Assembly: GCA_009746045.1 (NCBI GenBank)
Contig: RPFO01000310.1
Location: 1,373,267-1,437,266 of the forward strand
Direction of reading: 5' to 3'
DNA: 64,000 nt
Source of the DNA: Mesostigma viride
Lineage: Eukaryota; Streptophyta; Mesostigmatophyceae; Mesostigmatales; Mesostigmataceae
Both the position numbers and the translations under genes were made by a program. The notes under the pieces were generated by a model. It had not been told where the DNA came from, did not search any database, and saw nothing but the letters and a program-made list of their open reading frames with translations. Below, in pieces: positions 23,756 through 33,810 of this stretch. Within the stretch, counting starts at the first letter, position 1; each line of letters begins with the position of its first letter.

Positions 23756-25675
23756 TTAGACAGATAGACCGACTTGACAGTCAGCATTCATGAGCTTCCT
23801 CAGTACATTGTACTGGGCTGGGGCCTTGTGTGGCAGCTTTGTCAATGCATCAGCAGGGTTCTCCTCGCCAGGGATATGCTTCAAGTCAACCAAACTGGCC
23901 AACTCCTTCAGCAACAAATAATCCAGGTCCCGGCTTCTGGCCAGCTGCTTGTGAACAAACTGGACCATACCCATGCTGTCTGTTAGCAACAACGTCTCCA
24001 TCTGCAAGGTCCAAGGGGTAACTGAAGCCAGCTCCAGCATTAACTCCTTTATGTACAAGCTGGACTGGATCCCCTCGCATATGGCCCTGCATTCTGCCAC
24101 ATCTGAACTGATACAGACCCTCTTCTGCAGTCTGCTGTACCAGCTGAACAAACTTGCCCTGCTCTGATAAAAAGCAAACAGAGCAGCAGATCTCCCCCTG
24201 ACCTTGGTAACCTGGCGAGCATCCATGGAACTGTCAACAAAGATCTCCAAGGTGATAGGCTGGGCAAAGTCAATCCCAGACAAAATCAGATCAGGGGTAC
24301 TCTCCACCAATCGGGCTATGACTCGAGGCTTCTCATCCTCAAGCACCTCATCAGGCATTCTGCTATGGACCATCAAAGACGGACCACAGATGCTGGCAAA
24401 CCAGGCCCACATGCCTCTCAACTCAGGTCCTGCAGCCTGGGTGATCTTCTCTGGCAAGGCCTTCACAATGGTCTGTTTATAATCTCCTCCAGCCTGAAGC
24501 CTGATACTCCACTCCCCATCCCTCCTGAACAGGGTAGCCTGCATTCCACAGAACACTACAGGCTTGTTGGGCTCCTGCCACAGCTCCTTGCCCAGTGAAA
24601 ACTTGCCACTGATGACAGGAATAAACTTCTTCAGCCAGGTCGTGGGGGCTAGCAAATGCAGATCATCTCCATGCAAACTAGCATACACTGGCAGACCCTC
24701 CCATTGGGCCAGCAGCAAACAGGGATCAACTGAAGACACTCTCAAGCCACACTCACTGATCAGAGCTTCCTGCAGCGTGAGTCTCCAGATGATTGGGCTC
24801 GACCTGAGTCCTTCCAGGCCCTTCAGAATAACCAGGAATTGTTGATGCAGCTCCAGCTTCCAGATGGCAGGCACCTCAACACAGTAAGGCTCATCCTGCT
24901 TCCACACCCTCCTGGCCACTTCTGGATCAGATTTTAAAAATGCCCTCTTGAAGTCCAGCAGCACTGATGACATAGCTGCTCCCCTGTTCAGCAACCCCAC
25001 GTAGAGACATAGCAAAATTCTCCATGTGTCGTGTAGCATCCCTGGCGTGTACAGCTCCTCTCCTGGCAGACTCCCCGTGCCGTGATACTCATTCAGGACA
25101 GGCCTGACATGGGGCACTGATACCTCATCCACAACCTTCCTCTTCAGCACAAATCTCAAAGCAAGCTTCCTTGATGCTGGGGGACGTCTGTCTGTTGGTG
25201 CAGCACACTCAAACTGCAACCACTCCTCCAATGCCTTGGAGAAGGCGAGCTTCCAAGCCTCAAACAAAGTAGGCGAGCTCATCTCTTGGACTAGCTGGTC
25301 ATATGTCAAAGGAGAGTGTGCAGCAAGGCTCCTGTGAGTTATGCCAATACTGCTGGGGTGCAACACAGCTGGAATCACCAAACTGGCTGCTGGGGGCACC
25401 TCCCCTTCATCCCATTTTACACCCTTGACCGGCTTGGCCCTGCACCTGACTGGAAATGTTGTCCTGAAATTTTCTAGGGGAATCATCCCCCAGCCATCTC
25501 TTCTCAGAGCTGTAGCTCTGATAGAAATCCCAGGATTGCCCAGAAAATTCTGACCCAAAATCACAGGGCCATCATAGTCCTCTAGGACAAGGAAGGTCAC
25601 ATCCACACCCATGACAGGGGCAGTAACCTCTCCCAACACCCTTAGCTCTTCAACCGTCTGGACTGGAACCACCAT
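23756..25675 (-). CDS. copia pol: protease C-terminal part, reverse transcriptase, RNase H
   Basis: This frame copies element RNA into DNA in cytoplasmic particles. From its start (residues 1-60) it has a retropepsin-like C-terminal half ending VILGQNFLG. RT follows at about residues 110-380, with LLDFKRAFLKSD in place of the usual DVKTAFL motif, the phrase SVDPCLLL, and the catalytic LHGDDLHLL, where YVDD is more common in copia. RNase H covers about residues 440-620 (IFVDSSMD, ISSDVAECRAI, TDSMG) and the frame ends with NPADALTKLPHK, typical for copia. The true start is not visible because the frame is cut off from upstream pol by the inserted element at 25676-27304. The frame itself is open for 639 codons. 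Confidence 0.88.
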   Translation of the reverse strand: MVVPVQTVEELRVLGEVTAPVMGVDVTFLVLEDYDGPVILGQNFLGNPGISIRATALRRDGWGMIPLENFRTTFPVRCRAKPVKGVKWDEGEVPPAASLVIPAVLHPSSIGITHRSLAAHSPLTYDQLVQEMSSPTLFEAWKLAFSKALEEWLQFECAAPTDRRPPASRKLALRFVLKRKVVDEVSVPHVRPVLNEYHGTGSLPGEELYTPGMLHDTWRILLCLYVGLLNRGAAMSSVLLDFKRAFLKSDPEVARRVWKQDEPYCVEVPAIWKLELHQQFLVILKGLEGLRSSPIIWRLTLQEALISECGLRVSSVDPCLLLAQWEGLPVYASLHGDDLHLLAPTTWLKKFIPVISGKFSLGKELWQEPNKPVVFCGMQATLFRRDGEWSIRLQAGGDYKQTIVKALPEKITQAAGPELRGMWAWFASICGPSLMVHSRMPDEVLEDEKPRVIARLVESTPDLILSGIDFAQPITLEIFVDSSMDARQVTKVRGRSAALFAFYQSRASLFSWYSRLQKRVCISSDVAECRAICEGIQSSLYIKELMLELASVTPWTLQMETLLLTDSMGMVQFVHKQLARSRDLDYLLLKELASLVDLKHIPGEENPADALTKLPHKAPAQYNVLRKLMNADCQVGLSV

Positions 25676-27304
25676 AACGGACTGAGTTTGGGTATCTTTG
25701 TGCGCCTGAGAGTATCTAGCCTAAAAACATTTTCTGGCCCACTCTTGGAACCAAGCATGCTTTTATGTTGAATAAAGTTTGGGTAATGTGGTTGGTCACA
25801 TATCCATGGCCCATGCGTGCTATAAATAGCACCCCCCCCAGGGGGGTACGGTGCACATGGGGTTGGAGACATATATAATGCATTATAGACCATCTACACA
25901 AATCAGGTGGCCCTGGCCTTTTAAAGGCAGTTTATTAGGATCACAGGCATGCCATCAATGCATTCACAGCATGAAATGTCACAGAACTGCACATGCTAGC
26001 TAGCAAACAGCCCAAAATAGCTCAGACCGTTATAACGGTGCAAGCTATTTTGGGACGGTTGCTAGAACTGCCGTATAGGTTTCCTATCCCAAAGTGGCAC
26101 AAAACAACTAGATGGCCACAAAAGCAATGCCAACACCATGTCCAGCATATAAGACACAAGCTCATGCTATACAATAGGTGTAAGGCTCATATCAAGGCCT
26201 AAAGCGCGCGTACAAAGGGTGGCAAGGAGCTACATCACTAACACACCCAATGAACGACAAAACACCTCTATGTTCTTGGAAACAATGAATAAAACAATAG
26301 GAATAAGTTGGTATAATGCTCCCATGCAAACAGGTTATGGGTATCTCCACGATTTTCACATGCAATGGATGCAAAACAAGAAGGTGGGCGTTGGCCAGCA
26401 AAACAAGAAGCCACGCCTAACACTGGTCAGAAAAAGAACTTGTCTCGGGGTGCTTGACCAAGGAAAAGCATTGGGTAATCAACGTTACCATATTAGTGAC
26501 CGATAACAATCGTTACCTCGCTATTTCCGTTGCAGCATCAGCTAACGGTGACCAAACATGGTCCAAAATCTGCTTGACCTGATGGTATTCCCCAACCATG
26601 ACAAGCCGATGCGTAGAGGCAGCAAAACAACAAAAAGACAATCACAACCCCTCGGTAATAACTCTGATATTAGCTTTAAACGATAATACTACTATATACG
26701 GCTAATAGAACACGCTTGGAGGCTAGAACGTACCAGGTCGGTACAGCAGATTACCTTTCTTGCGCGAGCCAGCACGCCAGAGTAATGGACGTAGCCTCGA
26801 GCCTTTACTGGCTGCCAATGCTAATAAATCTTGTTGGGAACAACGTACTTAATTGATCGATGCGCAGATGTCTGGGAAAATTCGGCCTAGCAACATGCAG
26901 CACTCGCACCATCACTGACTGGCCGCTAACATCATTTGCTGCGCCGACCAGCACCCCGCGACCCATCTACGCATCTCCAAACCTTCCATGGCTAGGGATA
27001 TTAAATTTTTAGGACATAAGGATCATGCCTACAAAATTTGAGTCCAATACGTCAAGCCATTCTCTCGTACCAGTCAGTTCTTTGCACCGCCATAGACGTG
27101 CGCGTCAATATTTTTCCTGCACGTCGGTCCCGTTGGACCATGGTACCCCCCTAACTTTGCTCAAGCATATCTCCCTGGCCAGGTGTCCAAAGTACGGTCT
27201 GAAGTGCTCTACGGAAAGCTGACGTCTAGATCTTTCGATCCCCCCAGGTTTGACCGTTAAATTATTACTGGCGCGGCGCCTGGTTAGCGCACAAACTCAG
27301 TCCG
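25676..27304. mobile_element. Inverted-repeat DNA element nested in pol (Tc1/mariner-like ends)
   Basis: Both ends carry a 15-bp inverted repeat: AACGGACTGAGTTTG at 25675-25689 and CAAACTCAGTCCGTT at 27292-27306. The pattern fits a TA target duplication with ends ACGGACTGAG...CTCAGTCCGT. The 1.63-kb inside is more AT-rich than the surrounding pol sequence and has no transposase frame that I recognise, so it is non-autonomous. It separates the protease active-site part (27.4 kb) from the protease C-terminal part (25.6 kb). The superfamily is uncertain. Confidence 0.6.
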
Positions 27305-27320
27305 TTAGAGTGGTAGGACT

Positions 27321-27929
27321 TCAACTGGTACCACGAAAACGGCGCGAGAACGGTTTAAGAGTTAGATGCGTCCTACCACTGAAATCAGACACCCAGGGGC
27401 AACTTGGGTCTCCGACCAGCAGTTCTCCTGTATGCTGAGGTCCCATGACAGAAACCTGTGCATTGGTATCTATCTCCATGGCAGCTACCTCAGGTTCATC
27501 CAACTGGACAAGCTTGGACACCTTAGGCTCCTTCTTGGCTCTTTGCAAAGCCTGTACAATATCTGATAGACGCACACCCCTAGGCCTGGTGTCGGGCCGT
27601 TCCGGAGGTGCAGCCTGTCCGCCTGCTTGCCCAACCACCGTATGTGAAGGTACCCCAGGGGCCGGGCCAGGGTCACCCTGAGGGCTCGATACAGCTGTAG
27701 CACCCTGATCAGGAAGCTCCACGTCACCCCCGCCTTGTACACCAACGGGCACCTGGAAGAGGTCTCCTTGATTACCTCCCCGGGGACGGATCTTTGACCA
27801 GGACAGACGGTGCACTGCTTGGGAGCCATCAATGGCCACCCAGCACTTATGGCCAGCGGCTTCTACTCGGGTCACCACCCCATCATGCCAGCTGCCACGT
27901 TTCCCTGGAAAGCTTGGTTCCTTCCACAC
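27321..27929 (-). CDS. copia pol: integrase C-terminal region and protease active-site segment (partial)
   Basis: The first 55 residues (GSWHDGVVTRV... VHRLSWSKIRPRG) look like the small beta-type C-terminal domain of retroviral-type integrases. A proline/glycine-rich linker follows. At about residues 153-165 comes MEIDTNAQVSVMG, which resembles the retropepsin active-site loop, with DTNA instead of DTGA. The frame ends at a stop just before the inserted inverted-repeat element, and the matching protease C-terminal half follows beyond it. If correct, protease lies between integrase and RT. Confidence 0.6.
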   Translation of the reverse strand: MWKEPSFPGKRGSWHDGVVTRVEAAGHKCWVAIDGSQAVHRLSWSKIRPRGGNQGDLFQVPVGVQGGGDVELPDQGATAVSSPQGDPGPAPGVPSHTVVGQAGGQAAPPERPDTRPRGVRLSDIVQALQRAKKEPKVSKLVQLDEPEVAAMEIDTNAQVSVMGPQHTGELLVGDPSCPWVSDFSGRTHLTLKPFSRRFRGTS

Positions 27930-28016
27930 AACAACCTGTTGTCCAACGTTAGGTTCTAGGACACTCCAGCCCTTGTCTTTCTGCCTCAGCTTGAGGAACT
28001 TGGCCTCTAGCTTCTC

Positions 28017-28442
28017 CTAATTCCATGCCTGCTCAGCATCAGCTGGCAGCATCCTGGTGTGCAGCATAAGAGGATTGATGGCAATGTCACCAAAGAACAT
28101 TGGAGTCCTGAGGTTCAGCCTATCCTCCACAGAACATAGCCATGCAGATGTCACAATGGCAGATGACGTCCTTGGAATCCTCTCCACCAGCAGCACAGTC
28201 TTGATCTCTTGGATGGCTCTCTCCACCACCCCTTGCTGGCCGTGGCTCTCCCTGGGTGTAATCAGCAACTCTGGAAACTCTGGCAGGTTCTCACAGCACT
28301 CAAACTGAATGTCACACTGCAACAACTCCAACCCAGGGTACCTGCTCCTTGTCAACTTCAGAGCAGCAACTAATGTAGGCTTCTCCATGTCAGGTAGGAT
28401 CTCTAGGGTCTTGTACTTGGTATATCTGTCCACTGCCACCAG
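28017..28442 (-). pseudogene. copia integrase core (part after the hAT insertion)
   Basis: Integrase inserts element DNA into the host genome. Visible parts: VDRYTKY with the first catalytic Asp, LLQCDIQFE with the second Asp, and GVVERAIQEIKT with the Glu, in the usual order of the DDE/rve fold. The frame continues to 28586 only by reading into the inserted hAT-like element. The upstream integrase part resumes at 30187, directly beyond the 8-bp duplication, so the gene is disrupted and not functional in this copy. Confidence 0.82.
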
Positions 28443-30178
28443 CAGTGTTTCTGCTAAGGGTTTTTGGGCTGCGGTCGCGTGTGACCACGGCTCCCAAAAT
28501 CCTGCGGTCAATGTGACCTCAGCCACCAAAATCCCGCGGTCGCACCTTTCAACATAGCTTTGTTGCAAGCAAGATGTGTTATACACTCCATTGAGTGCTT
28601 AGCCTGGGTCGGCTTTGTATTGGGGAATGGGGGGGGGGGGGGGGGGTTGCTCTACCATTATATAGGCATTGTTAGGTGGGACGTGGATTAATAATGGCAG
28701 GCACTGTTAAGGCAAATATTATGCCTCACCGCGGCTTATGGCCTTACAGCCCTTATTACTATTCTGATTTGGCACGCCGCAAAGGTGAAAACCATTTGCG
28801 TTCAGTGCCGGTCCGCGGAAAACGCGATCTGCAAATGAATCCAGGCCGGAATTGATCTTATTACTATACTTACAGCCTTCACTCCCTTCAGAAGGCACAG
28901 TGGCGATATCCAATGTGCACGATAGGATTGAGGACTGTCAAACCATTAAATTAACAGCTAGCGACAATAGTAAATTTAGATTACGCCGTAACAAGTGATG
29001 AAGTGAAGTCACACATGCCACATGGGCCAAAACTCGAGGGCATGGCCAATTGGCCATTGGCCGGGCAACTGGCAAGTGCTATGTAGGTTTACTAGGTTGA
29101 AAACGGCGATGCTTTCCATGACCTGAATTCCGAGCAATATCGTCAGAATGCGGACGTGGGTGTCAGAGAGGACCCAGAGCTTGTCGCGCTATTCTTCACG
29201 TGAGATTCAGAATTGCGGCTAGCTTCGACATTACTCAGATTCCCAGGCGGCGGTAGATGCCCTGACGATGGCGTCGGATCAGGCACTGCTTCCGGCATGG
29301 CATCGCCAGGGAGGCTGCGGCCAGCTTTACCAGACGAATGAGAGGATCGAGATGGTGATCGTGGCTCAGACAAATACCGTGGCCGAGAAAGTGGACGTTG
29401 TGGCATGAGCCACGCTAATATACCTTTAGGTCTGCCTGCGGCGGACGTTCCTGCACTAGACTCTTTCCTATTGTTGCTGGTCGGGCATGTTAAATGTTCC
29501 GTTAGCCGACAGGTTCGCATTTCACGCCAAGGCAAGCAAAATCCCCCAAAGCAGGGCTAGCCACTATCGGCTCTAAATTTGCTATGCGTTTCCACTGATA
29601 ATTAATATTAAATACTAAGTTTTATCCAGCAACAAAACCTAGCATCATGTCTACGAAATCGTCAGCCATACTGGCTTTGCCGCACCGTCGACCGTGCAGT
29701 AGCTACAATAATTCATCGCAGCACGTTGAGGTGCAGGCTCTACAGTAGACTCTAGGTAGGTATGGCTGAGACTTGAGCCAGGTTGGCAACGTCGGCACCA
29801 ATCTATTAGGCAGTCCTCGGAACGCGGATACTAGTCACTAGAAAATATCTGATTTCAGCAATAAACCAAGGAAGGCTGAATTTTGTTCAGTCAACTCTCT
29901 GTACTTGGGAATTTTGGTTCTGACAATTTCAGCACAACCCTCGAAGTTACAACTGACCGGCCAATGGGCACACTACTGTAACAATTGAGTGCAACCCGCA
30001 GCCAGAAGTGACCACGGTCACAAGACTATTTGTAGGCCTGTGGTCGCGGCCACCAAAATCCCGCGGCCACATGTGATCGCGGCCACCGAAATGCGGCGGC
30101 CACGTGTGACCGCGGGCCCCAAAATCCGGCGGCCGGCGGCCACATGTGGCCGCGCGCGGCCCGTTAGCAGAAACACTG
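28443..30178. mobile_element. hAT-like DNA transposon, non-autonomous, nested in integrase
   Basis: Ends are CAGTGTTTCTGCTAA at 28443-28457 and its inverted complement TTAGCAGAAACACTG at 30164-30178. They are flanked by the 8-bp direct repeat GCCACCAG at 28435-28442 and 30179-30186. An 8-bp duplication with CAGTG ends fits the hAT superfamily. Subterminal blocks at about 28470-28550 and 30005-30160 repeat a motif like GTGACCGCGG...CCACCAAAATC in both orientations, as expected for transposase-binding arrays. The 1736-bp element has only short frames (for example 29143-29535 minus) without transposase motifs, and a run of 17-18 G near 28629-28646. Confidence 0.88.
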
Positions 30179-30186
30179 GCCACCAG

Positions 30187-30780
30187 CAGCTTCAAACCCC
30201 TGATTCTCTGAATATCTACCTGCACATGGCCTGGCTGCAAAATAGGAGATCTGGCATGAGACTGCTTGGGCTTTCTAGCAACTAGCCTGCACTTGCAAGC
30301 TTGAGCAACCTGTTGGCAGATGGAGTACAACTCACTTCCTCCCAGCCGTCTAGCAACTTGCAAAGACTGAGCTGCATGGCCAAACATGGTATGCAACCTT
30401 GAGGCAATGTCATACAAGAGAGAAAATCTTTTATTGTCATTATCAGCACTCAAGGTATGTACAGATCCCTTATGTACAGGAGGCACCAGGGTCGTGCCTG
30501 TCAGACTGTCTCCAGCCCTATCCTCATCCTGACCATCCTGTGCCAGTCCTGCACGGTCAGAATGCTTCTGAGATCCACCTGGGTCCACATCACCAGGTCC
30601 TACCTCAGGCTCAGCACCGCCATGGCGGGCACGTTGGCGAGTAACCACTGCAGCTACAGCTGGCATACTCTCTGTGGTAACCAAGCTTGCCCCATCGTGT
30701 CCAATAGGCTCTGTCACTAGAGCATGGGGCTGCCCCTCACTGCCGTCACTAGCAGCTACATTACACACCCCTGGGGGCAC
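30187..30780 (-). CDS. copia pol: linker and zinc-binding pre-integrase domain (partial)
   Basis: After a low-complexity first part, residues about 130-175 read LHTMFGHAAQ...CQQVAQACKC, a fit to the His/His/Cys/Cys zinc-binding domain that precedes copia integrases. The segment then runs into the beginning of the integrase core (HVQVDIQRI...LLVA) and meets the hAT-like element at 30186. The apparent frame continues to 29947 only within the inserted element. I see no protease active-site motif between gag and this domain. Confidence 0.7.
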
Positions 30781-30813
30781 CCTCCAGGGTTCAGGGATGT
30801 GTGCAGGCTCAAG

Positions 30814-31999
30814 TCAATGATCAGCAGCCTTGCCCTTGCCCTTATCCTGGGATGGACCAGCCTTCTCCTTGCTGCCACCCTGAGCTGGCTTGCTCTGACC
30901 TTCCTGCCTCAGGTACGAGGGACACTCATTCCTGAAGTGACCCTTCCCCTGGCAGAAATAACATTCCACCTGACTGATGTCCCGTGAGGTCCCACTGCTG
31001 GGCCCAGCCTTGGGAGGACCACCCACCCTCTTGAAGTCAAACTGGGACTGTGGATGCCCCGACTTCGGCGGTGTCCCCCGTCCAGCCCTTCTGTCACGCC
31101 CCCTCCTGGACCTTCCTCGACCCCTTGAAGAGGTCTCAGGCCCTCTCGAGGACGCTGGGCCCCCGTGGCCCGATCCCCTCATGGACTTAACCGCAGGTTC
31201 AGCTGCCTCCTCGTCCCCTTGACGTGGGCGCTTACCACCTACGTACTTGCCGCTGAAACACTCATACAACTGGTCCGTCATGGCTGCCCAGCCATGGACC
31301 TGTCGCATGTGGATGGTCACATTATCCATGGTGACCGGATCCAGCTGCAGCGACTTGAGAAAGTCGCCCATGGCCATCCGATCTGCAACGAAGAATCCTT
31401 TGGCCATGGCGTCCTCCCTCAGCTTGACGAAGTCTTCAAAGGCGTGGACCACTAGCTGCCCCTTGATGGGCTTGTAGTCCAGGTACTCTTGCTTCAGGTG
31501 AGACCCATCTATGGTCCTCTTGTCACTCAGGAACGACCTGAGTCGCGTCATAAACGCCGCCCAGGTGTCCCCGCCGTGTGCCGCTCCCGACAAACTTGAA
31601 TAGCCGCCTCGCCGACTGCCTTATGTAGGCACTAGACGCCAGGATGCGAAGCTTGTCACCGGTGTAGATGTCCGTGTACAAGTTCATGTCCTCTAACATC
31701 CTCTCAGCGTCCCGGGGCTGCCAGTTGTCCTTGATGGACTGAAACTGGCTTAGCACCGCGTACCCCTCAGCCACGGTCGGCCGCCTAGGTGCCGCTTGAT
31801 CTGCAGCTGGCGCGTTCTGACCGCCCTGAGACCCTTGGCTCTGATCATCTGCCAGCGCAGCCTGGCCTCCCAGCGCCTGGCCGTCACCGCGTCCATCGCG
31901 TCCATCGCGTCCATCGCGCCCATCGAGTCCATCCATCCCAGCGCCGCGCCGCGCAAAGCCCATACCGCGCGCTCGTTGGTCAATAGCTCCCTCACTCAT
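30814..31999 (-). CDS. copia gag with CCHC zinc knuckle (one frameshift)
   Basis: Gag forms the particle shell and binds element RNA. The first frame (31999-31523) starts MSEGAIDQRARGMGF and contains four tandem GRD repeats. The second frame (31593-30814) carries the copia-like capsid part (WAAFMTRLRSFLSDKRTIDG) and a zinc knuckle CYFCQGKGHFRNEC (C-X2-C-X4-H-X4-C). Similarity of the flanks around 31590 (FKFVGSG against GAAHGGDTWAAF) shows that one shift of frame joins them. The C-terminal tail is Lys/Gly-rich. Whether the shift is a mutation or programmed cannot be told from one copy. Confidence 0.8.
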
Positions 32000-32092
32000 G
32001 ATGGCCTCTGTTCAGATCTGCTACAGCCAGCCAAGTGGCCAAGCAGCAATATAAGCTACTGAACAAGAAAGGAAAATGCCAAGTGTTACCAC

Positions 32093-33070
32093 TCAGTCAA
32101 GACCACCACGGTCACCCGCAGGCGCTTCCTGGTTCTCCTTGTCGCTGTCACTGTCGCTGTCGCTCACAACGATCAGCTCTGGCACCCTGCTACCCGCTGC
32201 GCCGTCGTCGACCCGCTGTCGGCCCGCGATGACAGAGTCGTAACCGTTTGTGTAGTAGACAGGCGACAACCCGTCGTTAACACCCCTCGGATTGTATCTT
32301 GGCACCTCGTGGTCGCCAAGCGCCTCGTCGCCTAGCCCAGCGACGCCCACTGCTCCCACCTCAAGGTCACTATCGTAACCAAGAGGGGCGAATTCTTCCC
32401 AACGCGTCACACGAACGCGAAGGGGTTGGGGCAGTTCCTGAAAAGGAACCCTTGCTCGCTCCGGAATCCTGCCGACTCGTGCCGCACGCTGTCCTCCGGT
32501 GATGGCTTCCGCTGCCGCCTCGACCTCTGCCAGCCGCCTGTAGCGCTCCGCTCCGCGTCGCTCACGTCGAACTGGTCCCGCTGCAACACCCTCGTCGCCG
32601 ATTACGCCTGCAAACGTACGTTGTACACCCGCACCCGCTGCTGCCGGCACGAACTCGTGTCGCACTGCACCAGCTGCCTCCGCAGCCTCTCCTCGCCTAG
32701 CCGCCAACTCCGCACGCACCCGCTCAGCTAATGCTGTAATCACAGTCTGGATGCCGACCAAACCGTGCAGCTCTTGCTCGATGTCGTCGATGCTCCGGTG
32801 CTCCGGAATGACGATGGTTTGGACGTGCCGCAGAATTCGCTCCCAATCCTCGACCTGGTCGTCGACGAATTGCACGAAGTTGCGATTAACACGTGGACGA
32901 TCTGCAAGCAATAAAGATAAATCTCGAACCACACGACGCAATTCCGGCAGGCGAAATGGAACCACCAGCAGACTGCCGAAACCGGAAATTCTGCTGCCGT
33001 TGTTCTTCCTGCACCATTCACCACCGGACGAGCTTCTCGCGTCGTCAACGCTGCACGCAGCAAACAGCAA
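32093..33070 (-). CDS. Extra open frame upstream of gag in the copia element
   Basis: 325 codons lie between the 5' LTR and gag, an unusual position for a copia frame. The middle (about residues 120-215) is rich in Ala, Glu and Arg and could be helical. The C-terminus has an acidic SDSDSDSDKEN stretch. An LRHVQTIVIPEHRSIDDIEQELHG-like region around residues 80-105 looks like a coiled coil. I do not recognise a family. The frame is open with no frameshift, unlike gag. Confidence 0.5.
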   Translation of the reverse strand: MLFAACSVDDARSSSGGEWCRKNNGSRISGFGSLLVVPFRLPELRRVVRDLSLLLADRPRVNRNFVQFVDDQVEDWERILRHVQTIVIPEHRSIDDIEQELHGLVGIQTVITALAERVRAELAARRGEAAEAAGAVRHEFVPAAAGAGVQRTFAGVIGDEGVAAGPVRRERRGAERYRRLAEVEAAAEAITGGQRAARVGRIPERARVPFQELPQPLRVRVTRWEEFAPLGYDSDLEVGAVGVAGLGDEALGDHEVPRYNPRGVNDGLSPVYYTNGYDSVIAGRQRVDDGAAGSRVPELIVVSDSDSDSDKENQEAPAGDRGGLD

Positions 33071-33110
33071 CGACCCTCCTGGCCGTTCCGTCGAGACTGC
33101 TTGTAATTTG

Positions 33111-33810
33111 AGTTAACGTTTTTATGAACGCAATATGTAAGGATATGGTTGCAATGCAGCAAGGTGTGAATATGGTTGGAAACGGAGCTTTGTTAAATTG
33201 TATAGGCTTACAGCACTCGTGCACGTGAGTGCTTGTACACGAGTTTGCCAAGTCAAGGCAACACACGTGAGGCGGGCTCGCAAGAGATCTGCCCAAATGG
33301 CACTGGTCTATTCTTTATATACTTGTGCACTGTGCTTGCTAGTCCTGAGCAGCCCAGAAGGCCTGCTCAGTAATAACACTCCCGGTACAGTATGCACTAC
33401 CTGTACAGCGCCCAGTTCCTATACAGTAGGTCTGCCATACAGGCACAGTGACCACAGAGTACAGTCACCACAGTGATTATTGCATCTGCACCTAGAAGTC
33501 CAGGACTAGGCCTGCGGTACCAACAGACCACAGGTTAAGGTTCCTATTTCCTGCGTACGACGTATTAATCCAATACCGTCGTAGGTTCAGCACCTAATTC
33601 CTGTCAGCCCAGGAATTACTGTCGACCCCATATGTCGTCGGCAAATATTCACGTCCAACTTAGACGAACAGCCGGCTCGCGCTCGCGCGCGACCGGGAAG
33701 TCGGAACGCCATAACTTTCTTGATACTTGTCGGAATGAACTCGTTCCGGTGCCGCTGGAATCGCAGAGATATGCCGAATCAGGTACACGCCAATGCGCTT
33801 GGCGTTAACT
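33111..33810 (-). repeat. 5' LTR of the copia element
   Basis: The 700-base partner of the left LTR. Because pol is on the minus strand, this is the 5' LTR and carries the promoter. A TATATAAAG box lies at 33313-33321 (minus). Confidence 0.93.
33313..33321 (-). promoter_or_regulatory. TATA-type box in the 5' LTR
   Basis: TATATAAAG on the minus strand, about 490 bases after the LTR start in element orientation. It is the best candidate for the U3 promoter. The same box is present in the 3' LTR. Confidence 0.5.

Larger units (their letters stand above)
22307..33810 (-). mobile_element. Ty1/copia-type LTR retrotransposon, full length with nested insertions
   Basis: The element spans 11.5 kb, about 9.8 kb without the hAT insertion. 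It has LTRs of 702 and 700 bases with about 7 differences, 5-bp target duplications, a purine-rich tract beside the 3' LTR, and copia-type RT and RNase H ending in ADALTK. Order on the minus strand: 5' LTR, extra ORF, gag with zinc knuckle, zinc-binding pre-integrase segment, integrase, protease motif, RT, RNase H, 3' LTR. Known Ty1/copia elements place protease before integrase, so this order is unusual. The copy is not autonomous: gag has a frameshift, integrase is cut by a hAT-like element and protease by another inverted-repeat element. Confidence 0.92.
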
